64,000 nt of DNA from Schizophyllum amplum (GCA_007026445.1 VDMD01000001.1:4464001-4528000), one strand, 5' to 3'. Positions 12,531 through 25,000 are shown, numbered from the stretch's first letter. The notes: generated by a model from the sequence alone, not told the origin. A program made the numbers and translations.

Positions 12531-13079
12531 TCAGAAAAGCAGTTTGGAGGAAGGACGGGCGGACCGTGCAAGCGCGGAAGAAAGGGAACTGCGTTCCCGG
12601 GTATCCGTATGGTAGGCTTCAGAGAATAACTGGGGTGCATAGTCATCGACCGCAAGGGACGATTCATCGAGGTCGCTCTCGGCGGACGACGACGGGACCT
12701 CCGGAATGGCGTACAGCGGACGCTTAGGAAACCGTGCAGGTCGTAGGAAGTTGAGCGGGCTGACCGTGCGAGGACGGGTCTGCAGCTGCGATGCGGCGGC
12801 CGCGATCGAGCGTGCAGTTGCCGAGCTAGAGGACCTAGCGCGAGCCGCCGGCTTGGCCTGAGCCATAGACGGCAGCCCCAAGCCGAGGCCTGCAGCACCT
12901 TTCTTGCTTCGGGGAGGCGCACCGGCACCAGCGCGTGGGTTGGTGGTAGCCATTTCCTGTGCCGAGGGCTGGGAGTCTCGCGAGCATGATGTCGGCGGTG
13001 TTGCCTGAGGCGATCGGCGAATAGCAGAGGGTAGGCCGAGTCCTAGCCCCAGAGGACGCTTCTTGTGGGAGGTAGGCAT
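12531..13079 (-). CDS. Ser/Arg/Ala-rich hypothetical protein with two GLGLGLPS motifs
   Basis: An uninterrupted frame from ATG 13079 (MPTSHKKRPLGLGLGLPSA...) encodes about 180 residues of low-complexity, basic, Ser/Pro/Ala-rich sequence. The octamer GLGLGLPS occurs twice about 60 residues apart, each time after a basic K-K/R patch. No domain, signal peptide or membrane helix is recognised. It may be part of a longer spliced gene whose other exons I cannot place. Low confidence that it is a real gene, because GC-rich DNA gives chance frames of this length. Confidence 0.35.
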   Translation of the reverse strand: MPTSHKKRPLGLGLGLPSAIRRSPQATPPTSCSRDSQPSAQEMATTNPRAGAGAPPRSKKGAAGLGLGLPSMAQAKPAARARSSSSATARSIAAAASQLQTRPRTVSPLNFLRPARFPKRPLYAIPEVPSSSAESDLDESSLAVDDYAPQLFSEAYHTDTRERSSLSSALARSARPSSKLLF

Positions 13080-13172
13080 TGATGATATGGGTATCGAGTG
13101 TTCGGAGTGAGTGTTGGTGGAGGAACGCATGGAGCATGTAACCGAGGCTTGTTCGGTAGGATGACAGGTCAA

Positions 13173-13866
13173 GGTGAGTGAGGTGCTTGAGGAGGATATG
13201 CAGCGCTTCAGGAGGTGTCAGAAGGCTTCTAGATGCAAGGCAAGGTGCCGTACCTGGAGCAGCGTAGCCTCAGACGACGGGTGTATGGTATTGTCCACTA
13301 CTGGGGTAGTATGTTGCAAGAATGCATTCAGTTGTCCAAAGATCGGGTGTGGGTACCGTTGCTGGGCTTCACAGAAGTCAGTGACAAGCCAAAAGAAAGT
13401 AGTGATACTCTGCACACACCTAACCCAAGCGACGGAAATGTCCACCCCGCGATCGGTGAACCTTGTAGACGCGACTGTATTGACTGGAAGAAGGCCTGCA
13501 TAGGGAACGCGTTTTGGGGTATTATGTCTGTAGCAGATCAACTGCACGTAGAGATGGAAGAAAAGGAGAAAAAGGCGCAGGCTCCGCTTCCAGACGCGCC
13601 GCGTCCAGGTCAAGGTGATTGTTCGAACACAAAGACTAGCAGTAACGTAACGCCTTGCGGGGAGATGTGACCCATTGCTCCTGTGCACGTGGCTCATCAT
13701 GTGATTGTTGTTCGACTTGTTCAGCGGCACGAATGGTTCATGGCTGGTCACACTGACCTGCTACGGACTAAATAATTGACTGTATAATTGATACTCACTC
13801 GTAGGCGTACCGAATCAGACGGTCTGACCTTGAGCGGCAAAAATAAAGGAAGAACAGTCAAAAAGC
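13173..13866. other. Intergenic stretch upstream of tRNA-Gly
   Basis: About 700 bp without a recognisable gene. A minus-strand frame of about 175 codons (13218-13751) crosses it but has no domain, no clear start context and no splice structure. I see nothing functional here. Confidence 0.45.
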
Positions 13867-13964
13867 TGCATCAGCCGGGAGTCGAACCCGAGGCTAGAGC
13901 ATTGTATTGCCTTGCGGCAACCCAATGATGGGAAGCTCCAATGTTACCGTTACACCACTGATGC
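13867..13964 (-). tRNA. tRNA-Gly (anticodon CCC) with intron
   Basis: On the minus strand the sequence begins GCATCAG and ends CTGATGC plus discriminator A, a perfect 7-bp acceptor stem. The D arm (GTGTAACGGTAAC), the T arm (TCGGG-TTCGACT-CCCGG) and the anticodon arm GGAGC / GCTCT are present. The loop T-T-C-C-C-A gives anticodon CCC. About 26 nt of extra sequence after position 37 is the expected tRNA intron. The mature length is about 72 nt, normal for tRNA-Gly. Confidence 0.9.
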
Positions 13965-14258
13965 TTGTTATAGAGAAACTGACAGCAAAAAGTGCAGACA
14001 CAACGCAGAGCAAAGCAGATCACGGACGAGGAGGAAGGGGCGCGGCACCTGTCATCACGTCGCAGACACTCATGATGCGGCGGAAGCTTCCGCGAATGTA
14101 TGTTTGACAGCTCCCCCGGACCCTCGGGCCTCGAGAAGATTTCTGGCATGACTTTCAGAACCACACAATGGTTCACGACTAGTTAATTGCTCTCGAGTTC
14201 GCAGCGCAACAGGACAGGCAAACGGAGGAGCTGAATGTTGCCATGTGATATCACGAGC

Positions 14259-16049
14259 TTATGAGCATCCGCTGGCGTCCCCCGACAGAACCTTTGCCGC
14301 TTCCGCGTCCCACTTACGCGCAATCGCGTGCCTCGGCCACAGATATCCGTCCCAGATACCGTGCCCCAGCCTCATCAATCGGTCCGGCTCCGTATGCATC
14401 GACGAGCTCGCTTCAACGAGAGACAGGTCTTGGCCCTCCTCATTGAAGTCGTAGAACAGCGTCTGCAGCCGCGAGCGTGCCTGCGCGAAATTAGCCAACG
14501 GTGGGCGGAGGCGGTTGTACAGTGCTGAAGGCTCTGCGGAGAGGATCTCGAGCGGCCCTTTATCCTGAACATAGGCGAGGATTTTCGCGATATAATAGGC
14601 GTCCTGAGCGGGGTCAGCGTTTGGGAATGCACGCAGCGAAGGAAAAATACGAACTTCAATTCCTTGTCCTGCTCCCGCTCCTGTCCTGCTCCCGCTCCAA
14701 GATGCGGGGTCATTGCATGTGCCTACATCGTGCTTGAGATTACGCTGCTGAAAGTGGGTGACCAGGACTTACTGCGTCACCAAGCAGGAAAACACCATCA
14801 TCAGCCCAAACGTCGAGGGGCTTGACGGTGAGGATCGCCCAATGCTTAGGACTCGACTAATTAGGCGAAAGAGGTCATTGACCGCACGTACACCGAGCAA
14901 GGCCTTCACTTCAGGTTCCCAATCTTTATATCTTATCAGAACTTCCTCCGTGGTCGAGACACCGATTTGAGAGCCGGAGAAGGGCGCGTTTTCTTTCGAA
15001 ATATCGCTGTAGAAAGGCGCGACATTGATGAGGCTCCCCTGCTGTACGGGATACGTGACGATATGCTGAAGAGAGATGTTAGTTATGCAGTCTGGAAGCC
15101 GAATGTGCCTGCAGACCATGTTCTTCCCGCAATACTGACAGAGCTCGTCAGTGCGCCCTAACGGAAGGTCCAGGCAGAGACGCATACCTGATGCGGCTGC
15201 GTCGCAGCGGGATGGTTCGGCCAAACTTCCATCAATCTATCGACGGGGACTAGATCGCGATACACGCAAGTGCCGCTGAAGACCGCGTCGACAGACTCCA
15301 AGTACTCCGACCTGCCGGTTTTCTGCGCCAGTCGAGGCAAAAAATTGTGGCGAACAGCGGAAGCTACGCCATCGGCGCCGAAGAGCAGATCACACTGCGC
15401 CTCTTGTCCGCCGCGAAACTTGAGCATGATTTTCCCTGCTGCATCGTCGTCGGGATATGAGTAGCTTTCTAGACGATGGGCAAGGTGGAACTTGACATCC
15501 TTCGAGATGTGCTTCAGGAAAACTTCCTGGATGCGGGCACGGTGCAGCAAGAGCATGCGTCCTGACCGTAGGTTAGATCGGCATAGTATACGCGCAGGCG
15601 GTCGTTAGGCTCACCATTTCCATCCGACTCCATATGAGCCTCATAAAAGGTCTCGCCTTCTGGTTGGTCGCTCTTTCGGTAGGTGAATCCTGTAACTTAG
15701 ATGAGCAGGGCATGTAGCTCGTGATGTAGCTGATAAGCTTACGAGTTGGCGTGTCATATTCGTCACGGAGCGCTTGAAAGTCCTCGCCCATACCCATGTC
15801 GCTGAGTAGGTCGAGTGTCCGCTGCCAGATTCCGATACCGGCGCCGACCTGCGTGATTTGCACGGCGGACTCGTAGATGTGAACTTCGAAGTCGCCCATC
15901 TTGCAGAAGCGCTGCATAGCAAGGACAAGGGCCATGCCAGAGATGCCACCGCCTCTAAAACATGGAGGTCAGCAGAATGCGCACCGGAGCTATAAATAAA
16001 GGACGTACACGATGGCGACCTTGATCTTGCGAGAATTGGGAGTGTTCAT
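14259..16049 (-). pseudogene. FAD-dependent aromatic monooxygenase, copy A (frameshifted by 17-bp duplication)
   Basis: This is a close paralogue of the monooxygenase at 18101-19878, in opposite orientation. It starts at ATG 16049 (MNTPNSRKIKVAIV) and keeps the FAD-binding G-G-G-I-S-G, the second FAD motif G-A-D-G-V-A-S-A-V-R near 15370, and the L-L-G-D-A motif near 14785. Just after the G-D-A-H-A-M-T-P-H-L-G-A-G-A-G-Q motif a 17-bp direct duplication (14665-14698) shifts the frame relative to the intact copy. The C-terminal segment is still present in another frame down to the stop at 14259. If the duplication is real, the last quarter of the enzyme is lost, unless splicing skips it. Class: salicylate hydroxylase-like group A flavin monooxygenase. 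Family confidence is high; the loss of function is an inference from one indel. Confidence 0.8.
14665..14698. repeat. 17-bp tandem duplication inside monooxygenase copy A
   Basis: TGTCCTGCTCCCGCTCC occurs twice back to back (14665-14681 and 14682-14698). The intact paralogue has it once, in the codons for the G-A-G-A-G-Q motif. Seventeen is not a multiple of three, so the reading frame breaks here. Confidence 0.9.
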
Positions 16050-16969
16050 GACGGTCGTGTTGTAAGACGTTGAGAGGAGTACTTCTCGGGCTTATAAGGC
16101 CCCTACGCTGCATACGCGTCCGCGGTAGCAAGCCCGTGCTTCACGCGATGTTGAGCGGACGCAGAGCAAACCACGTCGCGGTTCAGAGCCGCCGCGGCTC
16201 CGGCGCAGAAGTCATGCAAGTTCGTGCGCGCGTATCCACACCTGAGGCCTGCTGGTGTCTGACGCCGAATCGGTCCGTTACGTCCTTCAGCTTTGGCATA
16301 GGATCACCGGAAGGTCACAGCCTGAATAGACCGTGTCGGGATTTGTTGTGAATGTGACGAACGCGACCGTGTGCCGGCGGACTGATTGACAGGTCAGACG
16401 CACGAAACGACTGAGTGACTGGTAAGGCGAAGTACGAGGGCAAGACACATCATGTCATTGTCACGACAATGACTCACCACATTCACGGCGCTCTGAGGTC
16501 CGACATGGTTGCTCGTGAGACGGAGAGCAAAGCGTGCATGACAACTCGCATTGAACCGGGCGAAAGATCAAAAGCAGCGACGCCAAGCAGCCGCGCGCAA
16601 GCGGAGAGCGCGAAGATTAACTGAGTGCGTGATGCATGCATACTTGGGTTATGAGATTTTTCTGAGCCGGGGTGAGAGGCCGTACCATTCCGTCTAGATC
16701 GGCGAAGGAGACGTTGCAAGTTTTGTTTTGATATGTAAGCCGTATGTCTACAGCAATGAGAGCTGCAGATTAGACTACAGCCCATCTCAATGAGATTCGA
16801 CGAGATCGGAGTATGCGAGTCGTCCGCGTCAGTTGACCGCAAACATGTTTGATGGTTGAAGACAAGGTGTACCTTGTCACGGCACGTGACACATGAACCC
16901 ATTGTTCTTCCGAATTCGGTGGCTCATCAGGCTCTCATCTCTGCTGCTCCTCCCTGCATTCGCTTGATA
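16050..16969. other. Intergenic region upstream of monooxygenase copy A
   Basis: The first 200 bp upstream of copy A resemble, in inverted orientation, the 200 bp upstream of copy B (17900-18100), so both copies were duplicated with their promoters. The rest (about 16300-16970) holds no recognisable gene. Confidence 0.55.
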
Positions 16970-17697
16970 ATGAAGGGACCTCAATGGAACGTAACTCGTC
17001 TATACCTGCACATAATGCGTCGCCAAGCGCCTTAGAATGAACCCATTGTCATCGCAGAAGGCATCGCGTCTAGCGTCGCCAAAGTCAACGGGCGCGTAGG
17101 GTCCCGGGAGCCACCCGCCGTAGACTCTCGCGGTCAGATCCTTTAACCTTTGCAACATGCTCGCGAAGGAGCCGCACGATATCTTGAAGGAGCTGCGCAT
17201 ACTCTCAGCACTGTCGCATTCGAATGTACGTCCCTCGAACTCTCAGGGCCTCCTTTAGATCTAACTCCCAGCAGGTCATCCCCTTCTGCACTACGAGAAG
17301 GGAAGGGACGAGCTGAGACTATGACTTCCCTAATATATCCCCTTTTTTCCTGTCCCATTGACAAATCCTGTCCCCGCGGTACTTGACCCCGCACGTCTAC
17401 CCGCCTTACCTTCGCCAGGACGAGAACGCGATCGCAGAGCGCAGGGACCGTTTTCGCGCTGTAACGCGATCTCTCATGATGCAGACCCTTTTTGCGCAGG
17501 TTTACCTACACGACGAGCACCACGTCGCGCATCGCGATATCAAGCCCGCCAACTTGTTGTTCACACCGGAAGGCGCAGTTAAAGTGTTCGACTTTGGCAT
17601 CGTCAGAGGGGTACGAACAATGAGGAGGATATGAAGGACGACCTCTGGCCGAAGCCGCGCGACCGTATGGACTTCGAGGTGTCTACCTGGTGAGTTA
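16970..17697 (+). pseudogene. Decayed copy of the CMGC-type protein kinase gene
   Basis: This stretch aligns with the first four exons of the kinase gene at 20439-21919, starting at ATG 16970 (MKGPQ...) and including the same introns. [10 protein letters not shown] and V-F-D-F-G are still readable at about 17530-17600. Damage includes Lys to Arg in the position equivalent to the ATP-anchoring lysine (A-V-K becomes A-V-R), a 1-bp loss just after the second intron (gtcatcccc region, about 17275), and a substitution giving an in-frame stop nearby. The copy ends at the intron after S-T-W. The A-P-E motif and C-terminal lobe are absent. It sits directly upstream of monooxygenase copy B. Confidence 0.85.
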
Positions 17698-18100
17698 GCA
17701 TCATAACCCGAGGCTAAGTACTAAGTACTAATCGCAGTCATTTCGCGCGTATGACCTTCTGACCAGTCCGTTTATAGTCGCATTCGTCGCATTCGTCGCA
17801 TTCACGGCGCATCTCGTCACTGTCTGCCGAGGGCATGAACATGCGATGTCAGATGATCCTATGTATACCCATAGCCAAGAACGTAACGGGCCGTGGCATC
17901 AGCAGGCCTCAGGTATGAACATGCGCACGCGCACTTCGAAGGCTTCTTCCCCGCCAGCGCTGACCGCGGCTAATTTTTGGCGCGACGTACCCCGCCTATC
18001 ATCGCGTGAAGCACGGACTACGATTGCGTACTCGTACGCGCAGCGGCTGTATAAGTCTGGACACGAAATATCACTTTCAACACCCCACAACACGACCGTC

Positions 18101-19878
18101 ATGAATACTCCCAAGCCTCGCAAGGTCAAGGTCGCCATCGTGTACGTCCTTCCTACCAGCTCCGGACGCCCGGTCTGCTAACCTCTCACTCTAGAGGCGG
18201 TGGCATCGCCGGCATGGCCCTCGTCCTTGCTATGCAACGCATCTGCAAGATGGCTGACCTCGAAGTCCATATTTATGAGTCAGCCGCGCAGATGACGCAG
18301 GTCGGCGCTGGCATTGGCCTCTGGCAGCGGACGCTCGATCTTCTCAGCGACATGGGTATGGGCAGGGACTTCCAAGCGCTCCGCGAGGAGCATGGCGCGC
18401 CTACTGGTACTTAAGCTCGCCTGCGGCATGATCATGGGACGGATTATGCATCGTGCTCATCCGACTTACAGGCTTCACCCTTAGGAAGAGCGATCAAGCA
18501 GAAGGCGAGACCTTTTCTCAGGTATCTTTGGAATCGGAAGGAGACGGTGAGCCTAATGTGCGGTTTCGCTCGTATACCGATCTGACTCATGGTGGTTAGG
18601 GCGCATGCTCTTGCTACACCGTGCCCGATTGCAGGAAGTCTTCCTGAAGCACATCTCAAAGGATGTCCGAATCCACCTCGCCCATCGTTTGGAGAGCTAC
18701 TCATATACCGACGATGCCACGGAGAAAATCTTGCTTACATTCCAGGACGGTCAAGAGGCGCGATGTGACCTGCTCTGCGGTGCCGACGGCGTAGCTTCGG
18801 CTGTCCGCCACAATTTCTTGCCCCGACTGGCGAGGAAGACTGGCAAGCCGGAATATCTGGAGTCTGTCGACGCGGTATTCAGTGGCAGCTGCGTGTATCG
18901 CGATCTCGTTCCTGCAGATAAATTGGCAGAAGTATGGCCGAACCATCCCGCTGCCAAGGGACCACACCAGGTACGCGTCTCTCCCTGAACTTTCTGTTCG
19001 ATCACGCTGAAGAGCTATGTCAGTACTGCGGGAAGGACATGGTATACAGGCAAATTCGGCTTTGAGACTGCATAACTAACTCAGCTCTTCAGCATATCGT
19101 CACTTATCCCGTTCAACAAGGAACCCTCATCAACGCCGTCCCTTTTTACTGCGATCTTTCCAAAGAAAATTCACCCTTCTTTGGCTCCCAAATCGGTGCC
19201 TCGACCACCGAGGAGGTTCTGAAAAGATATGAAGGTTGGGAGCCTGAAGTGAAGGCCTTGCTCGGTGTATGTGCGCTCACTGGGGTGCTTCTGCATACGC
19301 TGACCGGCGCGCAGTGCATGTCAAATCCTGTGCATTGGGCGATCCTTACGATCAAGCCCCTCGACGTTTGGGCCGATGACGGAGTTTTCTTACTGGGTGA
19401 CGCAGTGAGTCTTGTTTCCTCGCTTCTAGCAGCGTGATATAAAGCGAATGCCAGGCGCATGCGATGACCCCCCATCTGGGTGCGGGAGCAGGTCAAGGCA
19501 TTGAAGTACGTATTCTTCCTTCGCTGCAATGCATCGAACGCTGACTCCCCTCAGGACGCCTATTACCTCGCCAAGATCTTCGCTCATGCACAGAAGAAAG
19601 GCCCGCACGAGATTCTCTCCGCAGAGCCCTTGGAGCTGTACAACCGGCTCCGTCCTCCCGTGGCTAATTTTGTTCAGGCGCGCTCGCGGCTCCAGACGCT
19701 ATTCTACGAGTTCAACGAGGAGGGCCAAGATCTGTCTCTCGTGGAAGCGAGGTCGCCGGCACATGCGGAGCAGGACCGGTTGAAGAGGCTGGAGCATGGT
19801 ATCTGGGACGGATATCGGTGGTCGAGGCACTCGATTGTGCGTCAGTGGGACGCGGAGGCGGCGAAGGTTCTGTCCTAG
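18101..19878 (+). CDS. FAD-dependent aromatic monooxygenase (salicylate hydroxylase-like), copy B
   Basis: This is a group A flavoprotein monooxygenase that uses NAD(P)H and O2 to hydroxylate an aromatic substrate. It starts at ATG 18101 (MNTPKPRKVKVAIV). The Rossmann G-G-G-I-A-G is completed across the first intron. The D-G motif G-A-D-G-V-A-S-A-V-R lies near 18780, the G-D-A motif near 19400, and the following H-A-M-T-P-H-L-G-A-G-A-G-Q-G flavin-ribityl motif near 19455-19495. The stop is at 19876-19878. About 440 residues after splicing seven or so introns, normal for the family. No signal peptide. The substrate is not deducible. The gene is the intact partner of copy A (14259-16049, inverted); both copies keep similar upstream DNA. 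Confidence 0.87.
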
Positions 19879-20438
19879 GATCAGATTGGAGCTATTGTGA
19901 CGCTGAGAATTTAAAGCAAGCTGAATCACGATGAGCAGCCAGAACTTGAAGAGCGAATGAAGAGCTACTCTGTCTTGGTGACTTGGGCTTCGCAACATGC
20001 TACCGCGCATCTGCACGACGAGCACTAGTAGGGGCATCGTGCAGACAGCCGAGATTCCGCATTCGTAAGTTCGGCCGCTGGTGTGAGTCGAGTCGACGCA
20101 GAATTTCATCTTCGTCTTGCTGTCTGTACAGGCCTACAATACAGGCTACTAAGCCCAAACTGAGTAGCTAGCTGCTACAGTAAGTTGCATCGGTCTGCAC
20201 TGTATACTGCATCACAAATTTAGTGGCTTTCATATATTACTCTGTCTAATCAGCGAGCCACCTCCACGCCTTTGGCCGCCTTTGCATTCGTCCAGCGCAC
20301 TATTGGGTGGTTGCCTCAAAAGCTGCGCGATGGTCGAGGACAACGTGCATCACGTCACGCTTCGTAACCATTGTTCTCGATGCTCATCAGTTTGCTTTAG
20401 ATACCCATCTGTACTCTTTCCCCTCGCATATAAAAGTC
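19879..20438. other. Intergenic region before the intact kinase gene
   Basis: About 560 bp, somewhat AT-richer than the genes, with no recognisable coding. A TATAAAA-like run at about 20429-20435 lies only a few bases from the proposed kinase start, which is unusually close for a TATA box. Confidence 0.45.
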
Positions 20439-21919
20439 ATGAAGGGTCTGCAAACGAGCGTAAGTGATGTCTATCTGCACATAATGCGCCGCCAAGCTCC
20501 TTAGAATGAACCCATTGTCATTGCAGAAGGCATCGCGTCCAGCGTGGCCAAGGTCCACGGGCGCGTAGGAAGCCAGCCGCAGCAGCTTCTCGCGGTCAAA
20601 TCGTCCACCCTGCACAAAAGGTTTGCGAAGGAGCCGCACGACATCTTGAAGGAGCTCCGCATACTCTCAGTTCTGTCGCATCCGAATGTACGTCTCCGGA
20701 ACTCTCTGGATATCCTTCAGATCTAAATCCCAGCAGGTCATCCCCCTCTTGCACCACGAGAAGGGCAGGGACGAGCTGAGACTCTTCCTCCCCTACATTC
20801 CCTTCTCCCTGTCCCAAGTTTTGTCATCGCCGTACTTCTCTCCACACGTGTACCCGCCATACCTTCGACCGGACGAGAACGCGATCGCGGAGCGCAGGGA
20901 CCGCTTCTGCGCCGTAGCGCGTTCGTTGATGGCGCAGGCTCTCCTTGCGCTGGCATACCTGCACGACGAACACCACATTGCACATCGCGATATCAAGCCC
21001 GCAAACTTGCTGATCACACCGGAAGGCGCAGTCCAGCTGATCGACTTTGGCATCGCGCGGAGGGACACTGACACCGAGGAGGATATGAAGGATGACCTCT
21101 GGCCGGAGTCGCGCGATCGCATGTACTTTGAGGTGTCTACTGGGTGAGCTGCCATCATACTCACGCATGTGCACCTACTGACCCTACCCTCCAGCGCCTA
21201 CCGTGCCCCCGAACTCCTCTTCGGGCCCCGCACGTACGATCCCTTCGCGATCGACATGTGGAGCCTGGGTGCCACCTTCGCCGAGTTCTTCACCTCCCTA
21301 TCCCTCTACCTCGACGACGATAACGACGGCTTCCCCGAAGACGAGGACGCGGTAGAGGATGAAGAGGACGCCCGCCCTGTCGCCTTCCACGTCCCCCGCT
21401 TCCTGCGCATCGGCTACCCAGGCTCGAAATGGGCGCGAGAGACGCTGTTCAATGGCTCGCGGGGCGAGATCGGCCTCGCGTGGAGCATCTTCAAGATACG
21501 GGGGACACCAACGCCTGAGCTGTGGCCGGTACGTGGTATCAAACACTTTGGCAGTGCCAACGTCTCATGTAACCCTCATACAGACCTTCACGGACCTACC
21601 CGACGCGCAACGCGTCAACTTCAACGTCGTCCCGCGCCAACCACTTGTCGACTTCCTGCCCAACCTACCCAGTCAGTCGCCGGAGACACGATCGGCCGCG
21701 CTGGACCTCGTCGACAAGTTACTCGCATACCCTCAGACTGAACGCCTGCGGCCGAAGGACGCTCTCCGTCACCCTTGGTTCAAGACATCCGCCATCCTTC
21801 TCCCGCGCGGCTTCCCCGCCAATGTCGCCCGGCAATACCTGGGCGAGGATGTGGAGTTGACCCACGGGCGCAACGGAAAGAGCTTGGCAGGATGGGTCAA
21901 GTTCTACACCGACCCATGA
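20439..21919 (+). CDS. CMGC/CDK-like serine/threonine protein kinase
   Basis: A eukaryotic protein kinase. The start at ATG 20439 (MKGLQTS then a GTAAGT donor) is supported by the same start in the decayed copy at 16970. Visible motifs are L-A-V-K (ATP-anchoring Lys) near 20585, E-L-R-I-L (helix C) near 20655, [10 protein letters not shown] (catalytic loop) near 20985, I-D-F-G-I-A (metal-binding) near 21040 and Y-R-A-P-E-L-L after an intron near 21200, followed by D-M-W-S-L-G. Y-R-A-P-E and the general layout suggest a CDK-type kinase, with similarity to Csk1/Cak1-like CDK-activating kinases; that subgroup is inference. An acidic insert (residues around D-D-D-N-D-G-F-P-E-D-E-D) sits in the C-lobe. 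The glycine-rich loop is weak. The gene ends W-V-K-F-Y-T-D-P-stop at 21919. Confidence 0.85.
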
Positions 21920-22066
21920 CCGCATTCAGAGAATGTCGTCGGGATTGGGATCAGGAGATCAAGGCAGTACATTCAAGCCTGTAAGCAGTACAATATACAA
22001 TACACTGAGTTTAAGAAGACACCCGTAGGTACATACATAAAGAAGATGTGGACGCAAGAAAGGAAT

Positions 22067-25000
22067 CTAAGCACGCGCACCGCGGGGTGACGGCCTGCCA
22101 GGCGAGTCCGCATACGAAGACGTTGACGGACGTCCTGGCGTACCCTTCGCGGGCGAAGCAGTCGCTTTCGAGCGAGCAGGCGAAGCCGTTGTAGCTACCT
22201 GCGCAGCCTTGGCCCGCTCCATCAGCTTGTCGTTGTCGACGGCCATGCCTGAAGGCGAAGTCAATAAACGCAGTGCGACGTGTGAAGGAGAAACGTACTT
22301 TGGGTCGCATTCGAGGTCTTGTAGATGCCGATGAGTCGGTTGCTGAGCTCGAACATGTCGTTTCTGCATGTGCTCGTCAGTCAAGGTCCGAGGAATCGAC
22401 GGTTGGGTATGCGCACCGAAGGGAGATGATGATGAATTGCGCGTTCTCGGTCCTGTCCTTGATGTAGTTGGCAACGATGGACACGTTACGGAAGTCCAGG
22501 GCGGCATCAATCTCGTCCATGAAGTACAGCGGTGTCGGCTATTCAAGCAACATGTTATGAGCAAGCACCGACTGGAAACCTAAAACACAAAAACTTACCT
22601 TGTACACATGAAGCGCGAAGACAAGCGCCAGCGAGCTCAGCGTCTTCTCACCTCCCGACAGGTGCGAGATCGTCTTCCAACTCTTCTTCGGCGGCATCAC
22701 GCTGAAGACGATGCCCTCCGAGAACGGATCCATGCTGTCGACTAGCTCCAACTCGGCGTTGCCGCCGATGGTGATCAACTACTCCATGTTAGCAATTAAT
22801 AGCAGCAAGAGAGCGTAGACGCACCTGATACATCTCCTTCAGCTTGAGCGAGATTTGGTTAAAGCCGGTCAAGAACTCGTCGAGGCGCTGCTTGCGCAAC
22901 CCATCGTATTCGGCCTTTTTCGCATCGCGTCGCGCGCCCACCTCTTTGAACTGCTCGAGGCGCTGATTGAACTTCCTCTTGACCTTCTTGTACTCGTCCA
23001 GCACCGTCAAGTTCGGCCGGCTCGTCTTGATTTTTTCTATGGTGGGGTAGTGAGCGCGTGCTGTCTAACTAGTCGTGATCGCACACGCACCATCCAACAC
23101 TTCGGCGTCCGCAAGCAACGTGCCCTTGTCCATGCTCATGAGCTCCTCTTCCTGCCAAATCCGCAACCCACGCTCGTCGACCTTGTAATCCGGTACCGCC
23201 TTGCGGCGCTTGCGCGACATCGGCTTGGTTCCGGCCTCCGCCTCGATGCCGGGTTCGGCCTTCACACGGGGTTCACCTTCAGACGGTGCGACTGAGGCGC
23301 CACGGGAGTCACCGTCGACGTCCATGGCCTCGCCGCCCCCTTCATCCTCGTCCTCGTCCTCATCTTCGTCCTCATCGCTACGGATGATTAGTATCGTATG
23401 CGAGGTAAATGAAAACTGTTGACGCTCACTCGATGGGAATCAACGCGAGCTGGCCTTCTGTTATGGCGATATCTTCCGTCTCCTTCTCCTTCGCTAACTT
23501 CTCCGCTTGCAGGTCATCGAGCTTGCGCTTAAGCTGAGTCTCCTTCTTCCGGAAGGCCTGCACCTTCTCCTCCTGCTCTTCGACCTCGGCCTTCAACTGC
23601 CCGAGCACGTCCTCCTCCTTCTCCGCGCGTTGTCGGACACTGTTGACCTGCTCGCGCACGGATGCAACGTACGCCTCCATCTCCTCCAGTTCCTTCTGCA
23701 GATCCTCCGAGCCAGCCTCGAGTTGCGCCTGCTCATCGGCCGCCTTCTCGACCTGCTCGCCGTACTTGACAACATCGAGGTCGGCCTTCGCATTGTCGAC
23801 CTCCGCCTTCGTTATCGCGTCCGTGGCTATCTTGATAAACTCCTTGATGCCGTCGATCTTCGACTTCTGTGCGCGCAGTTCGGAGCCACCGACATCGAGG
23901 ATCTTCTGCTCTAGCTCATTGATGCTCTTCTGGATCTTTTCCGCTTCAACATTGAGCTTCTCCAGACCGCGCTCGGCCGACTGTATGGTCGCTTCAAGCG
24001 TGGCAATGCGCGCCTGGTCGCCGGCGTTAGGCTTTTGCGACCGGGCCCTGCATATCGTTGTCAGAGAAAGGGAGACAAATGCAGACGGAGACTCACTTCA
24101 GCTCAGACACGCGCTTCTCAGCCTCCTGAATCAACTTTTTGCCATTGTCAAGATCCATCTGGAGCTTGTCGCACGTGACAGACAACTCAGGCGCGGAGCG
24201 CTTCAGCTTGTCGAGTTCGGCCTCGGCGGACTCGAACTCGTTGGTAGCCTCGCGCAATTTCTCCTGCGCCTTCGCGTTCTGCGTCTCGAAGTCGCGCATC
24301 TGTTGTGGCGAGACCGCGTTGGACAGCTTGGAGCTCATGCCGCCGGATTGCGGGCGGCTGCCACCACCGGACATGACACCAGACGACTCGATGAGCTGCC
24401 CGGCGAGGGTGACGACCTTGTAGCGTTTGTCAGTGCTAAAGGCGATGCGATTCGCCTGCTCCAGGTTCTCCGCTACTAGCGTCTCCTTGATGGCGCTCCA
24501 GAACGCAGGGCGGAAGCGCGGGTCCTTGGGCTTGACCAGGTCGAAGAGTCGGGGAACACCTTCGGGCGTCGGGGCGCAGTCGGGGATGTTGTTGCGCAGC
24601 TTCTCGAGGATGAGGAAGGTCGCACGGCCGACGTTGTTTCTGCGCATGAAATCCGTGCAGGCTTGTCCGTTTTGCAGGTCGTCCACAACGAGGTTCTGCA
24701 AGCCGGGGCAAGCGGTCGTGATCGCGACATCGTACTTGTCCGGTATGGTACCGAGGCTGCCTAGTTTGCCCTGTATACGGGTTAGACGATGCGTACTCTC
24801 AGTCGATGAGCACGTACGTGGAAGCCACTGATACGCCCTTCGGCTTGTATACGGTTGAGGGCGTCTACAACATTGCCCTGGCTCCTGCTCTCAGCCTGAG
24901 ACGATCGAGCTTCGTCAATCCTTTGCCTAGTACCAGCCGCCTTGCGGCGGCAATCCTCGACGTTCGCTCTGGCCGCCTGTCATGACATGAGCCTCTATCT

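Noticed and set aside
13218..13751. Minus-strand frame of about 175 codons
   Set aside because: No domain, no typical start or splice structure, and composition like surrounding non-coding DNA.
17770..17805. GTCGCATTC triplicate as a possible minisatellite
   Set aside because: Only three short units; too little to call a repeat array.
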